Source of the DNA: Branchiostoma floridae
Taxonomy: Eukaryota; Chordata; Leptocardii; Amphioxiformes; Branchiostomatidae
Length of the DNA: 64,000 nt
Reading direction: 5' to 3'
Assembly: GCF_000003815.2 (NCBI RefSeq)
Contig: NC_049979.1
Span: 20,284,291-20,348,290 of the forward strand
A program made the translations under genes and the position numbers. The notes under the pieces were generated by a model. It was not told where the DNA came from. It searched no databases and saw only the letters and a program-made list of their open reading frames with translations. Positions 49,503 through 62,029 of this stretch are shown here, piece after piece. Every line of letters starts with the position of its first letter. Positions within the stretch are counted from its first letter, which is position 1.

Positions 49503-51021
49503 ATTGCGGTAAAAAGAAACCGAGAAGAAACAGAGGGCTTGAGTTACCGACTATCTGCTAGCATGCGGCGGTATGACGTCATGTACGTTCCCCACTTGGG
49601 GTCATTTCCCTCTTACGCAGGTCATTGCCCTTACTCGTTCTACAAAATCACGTCACTCACGTATACATATGGGTGCTGACTGCTGACATATTACAAAATT
49701 GCGTTGGAATGTATTCTTATGCCGTTCTGTCAACTCATATATATGCATGTTTGGTGTACAATATATACATGTACATCTAGTACAGCAGGCAGCGACATGA
49801 TGATCGTCTTGGTGTAAGGAACTCAGGCCTTTTATGTGAAGATAATAATGTATTTTTCTGATCAGAAAATGATTAAGTTGGTTAAATTCTGTAATCACAA
49901 TGTAGATTGTTGTGTATTCTGTGTACGCATGGCTCTTGTAGTGTGTCGCTTACGTCATCGGTTTTCCCCATGAGTGATAATAGCATCAACCAAAGGTCAC
50001 GTCTGATGGGCTAAGAATAGTTCTTATACTCGCCACGTTCTTCACCTCGGGATGCGCCTGCTCTATGATGTCGAGTAGCGTGGAGAGGTGGAGTGTCAGC
50101 ACAGTGGCCTTGGAATTCCCCACGCAACAAACGGGAAGTTAGTTTCTTTTTTTTTGGGGGGGGGGGGGGGCACAAGCAAGCCTGTTCTGCCCCACAAACA
50201 AGCACATGTAGCAAAGCTCGTCACCTCGCATCTTTTATGCCTGCTGATCGACAACTAAGTCGGAAATCATTCCATTCCACAATTTAGCATGTTTCAGAAA
50301 AACAAAATACATTTTTGAAATAGCCATTAAATAGCCAGTTGCTGTTGTCTCCTTTTGCAGTTGTTTACTTTGGCACTCCAAAGGCCTAGGCTTCAAATAA
50401 CACAGTCTTATTTATACACTTTTACTTAAATAAAAACAAAAGAACGGCTTAAATAATGCCATGTTACACAAAATGTATATGCATGACGTTTGTTGCTCTA
50501 TTAATACTAGATATCTTAAATGCAACCAAAACACATTTTATGATTCAACAACAACAATGACAGCAATTCTCAAATGAGCGGACTTATTTGGAGATGCAGT
50601 GTCACACTTTTCAGTGGCAGTACTTGTACAGTTAGTACTTGATTACTATACATTTCCAAATGCAGCAAGATTATAGAAAAATTTCCATAAACAAGATCGT
50701 ACATGTATTTCGAATCTATCTATTCATTTCAAGACTACTGAGAAGCCCCTTCAAATTCTAAAACTTGATTTCCAAAAGGGCCAAGTGAAATACCTTCTTC
50801 CGTTCACAAAAAGACGTGTAATTAGTTAGTTACTAAACCTCAATGCGTTGTTACATAAAGACAATGTCACACTTTTCGGTATCTCTGTGCTTGAAGCAGT
50901 AACAGTAATATCAAAAGCAGTAAATACATAGTTGCTATAAACTAGGATGATACCCTGCCATCCGTCATTGCTTTTTGATTCTTTATACACATCGGACTCG
51001 TCATAGTACTAGTAGTTGTCA
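49503..51021. other. Gap between Ig genes 2 and 3
   Basis: No supported gene. It must contain the promoter of Ig gene 2 (right of 49502) and the 3' end of Ig gene 3 (left of 51022). A T8/G14 run lies at 50147-50170. No canonical poly(A) hexamer was clearly seen for gene 3. Confidence 0.4.
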
Positions 51022-53743
51022 TCATACTGGTGCGGTCGATGCCCTGAAAGTTGATACAAAAAAAGGGATCAATTTCAGTAATGGGCGGTAATGGTAGCCT
51101 GGAGTCCACCCTTGTTAACTTTGGTCCGAACCCGAAGGTTGGGCTACCCTGCAACCTTCGGGAGCAGACCAAAGCTAACAAGGGTGGACTCCAGGCTACG
51201 ATAATGGACGAAATCAGGTATTACAGTCGCCATTGCAAAAGAATTAGATCTAACGATAACAGCAATTAGAGCCATAGTACCCAACAACTACACAATCATT
51301 CAATGTTGCTTCGAAGTGAGATGATACACTTGTACAACGTTAGGTCCATTTTAGAGCACTGTCAAATGTATTTCTGAAGTCTTTCCATAATAGAGTCATA
51401 TAGCCCCAGTCACCTCTGTCAAAACGTAAGAAATTCAAAACAAAAAAATATAAAATATTCTTTTATATCTATTCATATTTTGAGGATATACAGCCACTCT
51501 CTCATTGTTCAACTGCCAATTGCCATGCTATCATTGGATAATTGTGATGAACACTCAGTTTTGGTCTACAGATGACAGTTTTTTTTGTGTCGACAAATAC
51601 TTATATTATGTAGAGTGTACTTACTGTTGACTACTTTTGCGTCTGACTGCGAGCTTCACACTGAGGATCACGATGAATGCGATGGCCAGGCCTGATCCTA
51701 ACAGTGTACCGATACCAGCTCCAAATCCGTTCCACCATGTAGTTGTCCCGACTGTACATGTAATAAGTACATAGACAGATGAATAATTACATGACGATCT
51801 CTCTTGTCGGTACAATATCGTAACATTATATGCCATACTCTATTTTTACAAAGACGTTTTAGCTAAAGGCTAGTGTATTGAGGAAACAAACTTTAGGAGT
51901 ATTCACATTGTAGAAAAAGAAACGTGTGAAATTCTCCATCAAAATAATCCGTTGACAGGAATTGATGGGTCAGAAATAGCCGTGCAACCGCCAGTTCAAA
52001 AATTCCTCACAAAATAATAAATTCACCTTGGTTTGCCGTGTCTTCATCTTTCGGTCTCTCCGAAGCGTCTGAAAAAAATATAACACTGTTTCCTGCTAAC
52101 CATTCCCGTTCCAAAACCAATTAAGCGCCAATACATGTATTGATATAGGTTGTGCTGTATAGGAACATGGCATTGTTTCCCAGTACGAGACCGGCACTTC
52201 AAGTAATGCACAGACAAAATTCGGAGGGGAAAATATTATTAATGTAACTTTCCCACAGACTGACTGTCCTGGACAATTATTTCCCTTTCTCGCCGAATTC
52301 GACAGTCCATGCCCCCATAGGAAGGCCTGGTGGAGATTACCCTCTACTAAGCAACCAACTGTCAAAAACAACCAGCAATTGCAACCGCTGTTTTTGCACG
52401 GTCTTTATGAGGCATTTATACGGTTGAACAACATTTAGAATGTGAAAATATGTGTCATTTTTGGCATCTGACCGACCCATTTTTCTGTCCAACTATCAAG
52501 AGCAACCATTTTCCCCAGTAGTTGCTTAGACCAGGTTTGAAATAACTAGATAACCGTTTCAGCTGTCGGGGGGATGATAAACACGGATTGCAATTGTACA
52601 GTCATACCTTTAACAACCAGCATGGTGTTAACATTGTTTATGTTGTCAAAGGTCTTTATCTCCCCTTCGTACCGGCCTGTGTCGCTGAGGGTGACGTTTC
52701 CAAGTCGAAACACGATCCTCCCGTGCCTCGTGCGCTCTCCCTCTGACACAGGAAACCAGGTGTCCGATATTTCGGTCCGATTGGCGAACTGGTCGCCGCG
52801 GCATTTTGTTTCTCCCTGAGAAATCTCGCAATAGTTTTGTCTGTCGGCAGAAAACCATACGGCTTTTTCGTAAAGCCGATCTGGCGGTAGATCGGATCGG
52901 ACGGTTACGTTGTAGATGAGCTCCGCCCTGTCACCCTCGTAGGCGTACACCTTTGGTTCGATTGTTATTTCTTGTACGTTGATTCCTTCGGTAATGTTGG
53001 TAGGATTCCCTAGAATTCCCAAAGCTGTTGGAAGAAATACGGTGATGTTACTGTCATGTTATGGTTGTCCGTAAATTTGTGCATAGAGATGTCACCATAA
53101 GGCAGAGAGTCGTGGAAAAACTCACAATCAAGTTAGTCATACTCGAACAAACATAAAATGTACTTCCTTGTCAAACGTAGCTTTATGATGCAGCAAACAC
53201 CCAACCCCACCGGGTTCGGAACCAGGGCAAAACTCCCTTCCACGACACCCCCCCCCCTCCTCGCCGGGAAAGCCCCCTCTCCCGGCATAAGAGACCTAAC
53301 CAACGTTGAAAATCACGAACCGGCGCCCCCCCCCCCAAAAAAAAAGCCCCGTTCTGACACTACTACGGAGGCTACTACGCGTTCAGTGAATCAAAATCAC
53401 GAGTTAATGACACGGCTACACCACCCCGCCCGCTCAGTACTATAGCAGTTATAAAACTTATATGGTCTTATATATTTTACATAGAACTAACATGCTTCCA
53501 AAGACCTTATATCAATACATGTACATGTACATGTACAGAGAACAAGGATCAACAAGAGAACAAACACTGTAGGAGATTCAACAAGCTATAAAGTGCATTG
53601 CACTCCCCCACATGATGGCGTGCGTAATCTATAGGGCAAACGCTGTTTATCAGTCTAACACTAGTCAATCTGTCTTAAAATCCTACTATCTTACCTGAGG
53701 ATCCAAGAATACATAAAACTATACAACAACAGGTGATCTCCAT
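51022..53743 (-). CDS. V-like Ig membrane protein, gene 3 (non-canonical cysteines)
   Basis: Close paralogue of gene 2 with the same five-exon plan: 53743-53695 (signal peptide, 49 bases), 53024-52608 (Ig domain), 52068-52027 (stalk), 51751-51625 (membrane span), 51043-51022 (tail). They sum to 219 codons, all with matching phases (1, 1, 1, 2). The Ig domain has AELIYNVTV instead of a B-strand cysteine and LSDTGRYEGEI instead of Y.C. It keeps the C-strand Trp (KAVWFSADRQNYC) and a cysteine pair YCEISQGETKCRG. N-glycosylation sites NVT and NRT are present. The span is FGAGIGTLLGSGLAIAFIVIL followed by KLAVRRKSSQQ. As in gene 2 the TM exon runs into TAA if the final intron is retained (stop 51621-51623). 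A foldback element sits in that last intron. Confidence 0.78.
51094..51199. mobile_element. Foldback element in the last intron of Ig gene 3
   Basis: Left arm GTAGCCTGGAGTCCACCCTT... and right arm ...GGGTGGACTCCAGGCTAC are inverted copies of ~46 bases with a few mismatches. No coding content. Confidence 0.85.
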
Positions 53744-55403
53744 GATTGTCGTCGCAGATGACACAGATCGCCCCTAGCATTAAAAAAAAAAAACTGCCAT
53801 TGGATGACGTTGCGCAATTTTGTGTAATTGACTCAAATGAGTCATTTCCGGTGCACGTGTGCCGCAGCTTGGAGTTCTGGAACATTCTTGGGTGTACGAG
53901 CTGAGGTGCGGGACTGCCCATTATTTACAAACACGCAGAAAATCCCCCTCCGTCACATCAAAAGCGTACTCTATCGACTTTTAGCAGTACGACAGTAGCT
54001 GTTGTTCCAAAGGTCACAGCTCATACGTATAGGAAGGAGGGTCACCTTTCAGCTGCATTCGTATGTAGTGTTTGGTATGCCGTCTGCTAGTACTAGTATA
54101 CGCGAGATGATTCACGTTTTTTTTACACCGTATCACTTTTTGTAGGTATTGTAGTATTCACATGTAACATGCATGACTTATGTCGCTTTCCAGTGCCATT
54201 AATGTTGATCACGTGTGCACCGCCTGGAAACCCCCGACTGGGGGCTCCCGACTGGCTATATTAACGTTTAGTGACGCTGGAAAGCCCCGCACAAAAAAGG
54301 GAAGTAAAGTACAAAGCGGGCACAATCGTTCGAGCTTGGTGTGCAAACATGCTAATGCCTTGATTGCAGTGTTATTCGGAACGCCTTGTTACAGTTGACC
54401 ACTCGTGCTCTAAGTGCTTCGGATGGGAATCGTAAAACTGCAATTGCCAAAGGAAAGTTCAATCCAGCAGAAATACGCCGGGTCAAGTCCATAGCAGCCA
54501 GATCATGTAAGTCAATGGATTAAAATTCAGTTGGCTTCATAGTCTGATTTATTTGACAACTACTATAGCTGTTAATAGGTAGATCTGTTGACATATCAGT
54601 TAATCTGCTAAGATTGTGGTTTGATAATGGCAGTTTTTGTTATATCTGTACCATTGACCTCACTGAAAGTAAAAGTGAAATCATTGTCGGTTGAAAACAA
54701 AATTGTTCGTCCCAGCCACTGACAGAGTGTTTGTGTCAATAATATTGCCGCTACACATAACTGACTATTAAATGTAGTTGAAGAATTTAAATGCTCAAAG
54801 GGCGGCCATTTGACGGCGCTCGAGGATATCCTACTTACACGTGTAAATATATTGTTCCCACTGTCGACTTACTCGCCTTCTCCTAGCAACAAACCAGCAT
54901 ATGTTCAGTGGCTTTAATTCAGATTTTCTAAACGCAGCAACAGAGTGCAAAACAAAGAAAGAGGGGGCTAATTCAGTAAGAAATTTTGAAGTTAAACCAG
55001 AATACGACATATACAGCCCCATGATCAGTATGCTTCAGAAATGACGCGTCACAAATCGAGATATCGATCGGAGTTTCACTTCCTCTTTCGCGTTGTTTGC
55101 ATTGTGTCTATACATATACCGCTTGGCTGCATAGAAATGGGCTTGTAATTTTGACAAAGAAAATCAATCTGCTCATGCCATTTTCTCTCCATGAGTCACT
55201 CACAGCCTTTAAAAGTCTGATCGATCTGTAATATAGGTATAACATATCTTAACAAAAAAATTGTCAGAAGAATCCGTATGAGAAGAAGGAAAACGTACGA
55301 GGGTGTACAATGTATACACCTGACCGAATAACGACTTTTTATTTGACACATTTCAGTCGTAGTTTTCTGAAGATTACACGGTCTACGGTCTCCTCCACTC
55401 AAA
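53744..55403. other. Intergenic stretch between Ig gene 3 and the GBP-like gene
   Basis: Ig gene 3 and the GBP-like gene diverge from this interval, so it should hold both promoters. It contains GACTCATTTCC- and TTTCACTTCC-type sequences (about 53829 and 55075). The latter, GGAGTTTCACTTCCTCTTTC, resembles an ISRE/ETS-like GAAA-rich element read on the minus strand, but no binding site can be proved. No ORF in it looks coding. Confidence 0.4.
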
Positions 55404-58400
55404 ATGCAGTCCAGACTACATGACGGTTTCACTGTACAAAAGCTCAAGTTCAGGACCAGAAAGGTCCCCAAGACGTCCTCCATCCCGCTCATCCTACCGA
55501 ACGACCTGAAGTACAACGGATCTAAGGGTACGGTGGAGAAGGTTCGCGGTGCACGCCGGAGTACCCTGTGCGTTGTACCGGAGGCACTGGAGCTGTTAGA
55601 GGGGATAAAGGGACCCGTGAGCGCGCTGTCGATATGTGGGCCGTGTCGCACGGGGAAAAGCTATGTCCTGTCCAGGTAAGTCAGCGTCAGCGTCAGCGTC
55701 GGTAAACCTCTTGCAAGTATATCGCCTAGTGTGACGGGGAGGTCCCTAGACGTCTACTTGTGGGAGGTGCAGAGATTTTTCCCATAAACAATTTAGTACT
55801 TACAGTCACGGAGTAATTAAGAAGAAATACTTTTAAGATGGTGTCTTCAAGATAAATGAAAATAGACGCATACACACCAGTATGCAACAGGAATTCTCAA
55901 CCCCACTCGCACAGCTCGCCTCGTCACGGTACACATGTACATGTAACGTTACATCTCTTAAAATACATAGTTAGGCCATGTTTATTGTGCAGCGATTGGA
56001 CTTTATAAACGCATGCTCCATTCATTACTATGTTTGGTTTGATAAGCTACGGTACTTTTTGAACGGAATGGAATGCCCTCATGATCCGCTAGTAGGCCAA
56101 CATCACCAAAATATGGCTTTGTAGCCAGCTGTACTATAACTGTGTGTTACATGTAATTTCCTCTTCCGAGTGAATTATACATGCAACAAGGAATTGATGA
56201 TAGGATTGGCAGTAAGGATAGTTTCGGTACATGATTTGTAGGTTGCTGGGCTCCGCAGACGCCTTTGAGCTGGGGCACCGCTGGGACCCGCAGACGTTCG
56301 GCATATGGATGGGCACCAAGGTACTGAAGGGTGCGGACTTCACTATCCTGCTACTGGACACGGAAGGGATAGGTATGGAATATGCTGATGTTGCTATCAT
56401 TACACCTGTATTTTACCCATTTCAATTATCTCGTTTACAGCCCTCTCGCGAGAGATTATCTGCGCAAGATTCCAATCTTATTCCAACAAACGCCTATGCT
56501 CTATGGTAAAATATCTCTTAGAGCTTTGTGTTGTTGTTATGTATTGAATCTCGCATTAACGTCTAGCTATTTTTTTTTTCTGACAACAAGCGTTTCCCCT
56601 TTATCACAGACGCGTCAGGGGGAAGTGCAGACCAGGACGCCAGCATTTTGGTGTTAACTATCCTGCTGTCTTCTCTCCTCATCTACAACTCGCTCAACGT
56701 GCCGTACAAGGGGGATCTGGAGAAGATGCAGTGAGTAGCGAACCTTTCTGACTTAAACGTGCAGAATGAATAGATCAACCACACACCTGTTGTCTGACCA
56801 ATCAATTTACGCCCTCGTGATTAGTTTCAAATGAAGGTCGCTGATTGGTCAACGCACTCTGGCCATATGCTAATCACTTTTAAAACACGTGCACACTCTC
56901 TGGTGATACAGATGAAACCGTTTACACTATGATGAAACTGCAACCACTCTGCTTTTCTCGCATTCTAGATCCTTCCGGGCAACTAAACTTTTGCTTTTTT
57001 TTGTTTACTAGTCGATTTCACTTTTGTGCACCAGGTGTTTCATCAAGTTGGCTAAAGGTGTGACCGTGAAGAAAGGACAGAAGACGCAGATGTCGGAACT
57101 CCGTGAATTTTTCCCTGACTTCCTGTGGCTCTTGCGGGACGTGTCACTCATGAGCACGGACGAGAACGGGCGAGAGATCGACCCGACACAGTACCTCAAG
57201 ACTCGGGTAAGTACCTCATATCTGTCACCTCTGTAATATGGCTCCTAACGTTACTATCTTACTGGCGGGTACGCACATTCACACGGCACATGTAACGTTT
57301 CTGTGCTGAATGTCCCAATCCAGAGCTCTGGTCCCAATCTGCATGGGACAAGCATATGGCAGCTGCAATGTCGTTACGTTATACACCTTGTCTCCAATTC
57401 TCAGGTTCTCGCGCGTGGTGAGGACTTTGAAGAGACACCTGGCGACATGGTAGGGCGCGCCATCCTCACGTCGTTTCCATCTGTGGAGTGCTTTACTCTG
57501 GAGCGTCCTTCCGATAATAAGCAAGTCATGAACAACATTGCTGACCACACAGACAAGCTGAACCCCGAGTTTAACAAGGGCGTGGAGACACTCATCGGCC
57601 TTCTGCTGCAAAAGTCCCGCCCCAAGAGGGGATACTACAAGGGGTCGACTGTCAACGGTGAGGGGTGCAACTTGAGAGCAACATACAACAGTGATAGTAG
57701 CCTGGTATAACCTATTATAGCTTCCGACTCTCTTTGTCTGCTCACGCAACTATTTGCGTGAGAAGACAGAAGAGACTGGGCAGCTGTGTTATAGGTTTAG
57801 ATACGAGGTTACAGAAATGACGGAATACAGCAACATACACACATATGTGTATTTGATGTAGTTCGCTGTTTCCGTTGCATTTCACTGCTAAGAACTTTTA
57901 AACGTGAAACATGTCGGTTGTCTCTTCTCCCCATAGCTACTTTCTGCAAATTCTAGATTCTCTTTGAAATAACATCGGCTGTTTAACTTAAGATGAGCAC
58001 AATGTTTATTGTACAAAAGAAGTCTTGCTAAGGAAAAACTGTACGTTTGGATTGAATTGTAATTATGAAATGTGCTTTAGCGTAGTAAATCATAAGCAGA
58101 TAGCAAATTATTGGAATATTGCCAGCATGTACCAGGAGGCACCTAGTATCTATATTTGAATGTACATTATCATAAAACTGATATTTGACGTGTCCATTTG
58201 TTGAAGGTATCGCCCTGAGCCTCATGGTGAAGCAGTACGTGGAAGCGGTCAATGACCCGCAGGCCATCCCCGCACTGGACAACACCTGGAGGAACACCAT
58301 CCAGCTCATGCGCAGTAGGGCCATCGAGGAAGCTATCCAGGAGTACAGAGAAGAGATGGCGGTAAAACAAAATTCCATGTTACACCATCAATAAAGATAG

Positions 58401-61289
58401 TCGATGGCAAAACTTTGGATTTGTATCTGAAATGACTGTTTCGTAATACGGTACTGTATTTACTTATCTGTGTGTAATGATATGCTAAAAAAAGTATATA
58501 ACGTTAGCAATAAGTGCACCGGAGATCTTCTATGCGTTCTTCCAAAAATTTCTACAGCATTCCAAATATATTAAACTGAACACTTTCTCTTTGTAATGGA
58601 CCATTTTCGTAACACTATCTTTAACAAATTGATTGTAAACTTTTTGTAAAATACGTCTCACTTTGTTTCCCATGTGTTTTAGGCTGGCATTGCGACTGTT
58701 TCTCAGGGCACAGATGTCCAAATCATACTGGATGAGGACATTGAGGATGAGATGTATGGTATTCTGTACTTCTGACAATTGATATATATATAGAGAGAGA
58801 ATCATACCGAAACTTTCTCTGTTTCTAATACACACTGTTTCCTATTGACAACCTATTGAAAGAAACTTATGTCACTTTTTTCTCATCGCTTTGGCTCATA
58901 TCATATGTTTTACTGTTGTTGCTTTACTATCAAGGGAGTGGGATGTTTTGCGTCTGTGTGTGTGTGTCTGTGCGCTTGTGTCTGTGCGTTTGTGTTTGCG
59001 TTTATAAGGCTATATACATGGAAAGTGTGCAGTATAATTGCCCTGTACTTTAAGCTTGTTGTTTTATTGTTTTACTCCAACCCGCAGGCATTAGGAGAAA
59101 CAAATACTCCTTCTGATAAGGAATTATTTTATTGTAATGTTATATTTTGCCCCAGGGATGAGGCCTTGTCGCTGATGAGCATACACAACAAGGCATTCAC
59201 AAAAGTCACTTCCTGCCTACTGGATAATATCGGCCATTTGGGCATCGGTTCTGGTGACCTGGACGAGGAGAGCGAAGGAGTGGTTCGGGAGATGCAGGAG
59301 CGACTGGGTGGGTAGATCATATGTGCCAAAAGAGCGCCGTTGTAGTCGGTTATTAACAAAATACTGTGTCATTGTAGACACGTTATATATCCAGTAGTTA
59401 ACTAAAATTTAGTAGAGACCGGTACCTTGCCATTAAGACTGTAACTCAATTTTTCTTTGTCATGAGCTCCCCGTTCTCTTTTTCGTCAGATTGTAGATGT
59501 AAGTGTGAACACCATTGCATGTGATAGCTTATCTTTCAAGTCCGATATTGCAATACTGTATTTTGAAGCCATTCTAGTATTGTTTCCTCCTGAGACAAGA
59601 TTTCTGTTTGAAGGTGGAGAGTTCCAGGACAAGTTCATTTGAAAATGTTGCTCTATACATGAGCACTATGTTGTAATCCGTAATGTCATTTGATGTTAGA
59701 GAATTGCTGCTCTAACACGAGTGCCCAACCATGACTGTATTCTTTGTGCCTTTTCTAGTTCGCAGGGAAGAGCGCACGATTGAGTACGTCGGTGACGACC
59801 TCGTGACCAGACGGCAGCAGGGCATGGTGGTGGTCGGTGGGGAGCTGTACGGCTTCCTGCAGGAGAACCGCAGCCGGTCCCGCGCTTTCTGCACGGAAAT
59901 GTTCAACACCTTCTTTGAGCCGGTTCAGAAGAAGATCGAGTCCCCGCCCGCCGGGTACGACTTCAGGGGCGCGCTGGACGAGCTGGAGAGGACCCGGGAG
60001 CAGTACCACCGGTGGGCGAGAGGGCCCGAGAAGTGGGCGGTTCTACAGGAGATGACCAAGAACTGGGACTCTCTCCGAGCTAACATAAAAAAGATCAGAG
60101 GATACCAGGAACAGGTCAGTTACTAGGGACGTTATAATTCAGATATTTTCTAAAATGGGTATAACTGTTGTAAATTATATTAGTATGAGACATAGGAAAA
60201 TGTAGCGCATATTTTCTTAGCTTGAAAGACAGTTCGACAATTTGAGTCCAATCACTGTGTTGGAAATAACGGTTCCACTTTGCATATTGTTTTACTTCTC
60301 CAGCTGATGTTGGAACAGGAGAGAGCTCACCAGGCCGAGCTGGAAGCCCAGAGGAAGAACAGAGAGGCCAGACGGCTGTACAACCAGCAGCAGGACATGC
60401 AGCGGGCTCACAAGGAGACTCTGGAGAAGATGAACCAGCTCCACAAGTGGCAGATGGCGAAGGTTGGTCAAGAAATTTAAAGGAACGGAAACAACGTATT
60501 CTCATCTAAGTCATATAAGATCTTGGCATAGTGATGAGACTAATGGTTATGTCGAAATGTTGTGTGTGTGTGTGGGGGGGGGGTGCTGGGAGAGGGATGA
60601 AGGTAATTGAAAAATCAATGTATAATACCCAATGTGCATACCTCTCTATTCGGATGGAAAATTGAGTTTGAAATGTAGAGGCCCACTAACCTTTATTTCA
60701 GTATGTTGTTGTGACGTCGTTTTTGAACTAGCACAGTGTCTGTTGCAGACTTTCCCAGTCCTTATCGCTATTTTGTATGAAGGTTTGTTCTAATAAGGAC
60801 CTTTGTTGTTACCGTACCTGGATACAACCAATTGCCTGCTATGTCCTGCTGTAGAAGCCATGTCAAGCTCAGTTTGCATGTATTAATTCTTCATTGGTTG
60901 GGCAGATTCAGCCGGTTGAATGTTCCCATATCTTTTCAGGTGAAAATGGAAGGAGAGGTTTGGCGATGGGGAGAAGAACAGAAATTCGAGGACTTCAGAC
61001 AGGCGCAAATGGACGAGATGGCAAATCTAAGCAGGGTAATTGTGTCTTTAATTCATATACATTCACCATGAAGTACACAAATGTATTTAACAAGTTCCAG
61101 ATCCGAATATATTACCGTTTTGTCTTTGAAAATAGATAAGAGCCAACAACTACAACAATGGCTGTTGGTAGAAGGTCAAAATCGACCTTGAATTTTGTCT
61201 TCCCTATGCCTACGGACTTATACGTCGCTATCCAACGAAAGGTTTTGCTGGCAAAGCCTGCGCAAATGAGAACACACACAAACACACAA

Positions 61290-61343
<54 letters not shown>

Positions 61344-62029
61344 ACACACACACACTTAAACCTCCTTCACGACGGTAACAATTGTTCTTTTATCCCTCTA
61401 AGGAGTTGCAGGGGAGACATGACAGGGAGGTGCAGCAGCTGAAGTCCCGGATGCAGAGGCAGCAGGATGAAATGAACGGCAAGATCCGGGAACTTAACAA
61501 CAGGCTCAGACAGCCACCACGTTAGTATTGTTCATGGGTGCGTGCAGAAAAGGAACAAAACGTTTCATGCCAAAGCGTATTACATGTTTTCCATCAAAGT
61601 AATGCTTCTTTTTCTTCTTAGACGAAAACTAAGTATTTGATATGGTTTTATTCTTCATAAACTATGCAAGAAAGTTGCAAAGTATGATTGGCCATGCATC
61701 TTATCTTTTTTCATTGTCTTTTTTAAGAGCCTTGCCTTATATTGACATCTAATGATTGTTATACTTTGGCGGGTTTTTTTATTAACTGCACGATAACTGC
61801 ACAAACATAGGGAGCTGAAACGTGCAAATAAGTGACCTAAACATGGAGACATGATAACTGTGCATTGTTTTGTATTCGTTATTTGTTATTTCGCCATATA
61901 TGAATCCTATATCATGGGTGCTATCAGAAATGAGCAACAATAACACTATTATAGTTAACAGGCTCTTTCGTTCTGTCCCCAGCGCCACCTCCTCGACGTC
62001 GTCGTAAGGGTGGCTGCGTCATCATGTGA
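55404..62029 (+). CDS. Guanylate-binding protein (GBP)-like GTPase with C-terminal CVIM box (13 exons)
   Basis: Large dynamin-related GTPase of the GBP family. Exons: 55404-55675, 56242-56372, 56610-56730, 57035-57206, 57405-57657, 58207-58361, 58683-58753, 59156-59307, 59759-60114, 60304-60462, 60940-61035, 61403-61520, 61983-62029; exactly 701 codons. G domain: P-loop GPCRTGKS at 79-86 (GBP type GLYRTGKS), switch II DTEG at 130-133, guanine-specificity Arg-Asp (WLLRD) at 209-210, preceded by FFPDF as in GBPs. A helical middle domain follows, then a long Gln/Glu/Arg coiled stretch (exons 10-12) as in the GBP effector domain. The C-terminus is PPPPPPRRRRKGGCVIM: polyproline, five basic residues and a CaaX prenylation box, so membrane attachment is expected. 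It has an N-terminal extension of ~30-40 residues before the G domain compared with human GBP1, and is ~100 residues longer overall. The exon 7 donor (58754) is the least certain junction. Confidence 0.88.
57709..57797. repeat. Imperfect hairpin in intron 5 of the GBP-like gene
   Basis: AACCTATTATAGCT...CTCACGCAA pairs with TTGCGTGAG...ATAGGTT around an ACTAT loop, with several bulges. It is preceded by GTAGCCTGG, the same nonamer that starts the foldback element at 51094, but lacks the complementary right end. Confidence 0.6.
61268..61355 (+). repeat. (CA)n microsatellite
   Basis: CA run in intron 11 of the GBP-like gene; the His-Thr ORFs across it are artefacts. Confidence 0.95.

Noticed and set aside
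55196-55651. 151-codon minus-strand ORF
   Set aside because: Antisense of GBP exon 1, which carries the P-loop.
57279-57749. 156-codon minus-strand ORF
   Set aside because: Antisense of GBP exon 5.
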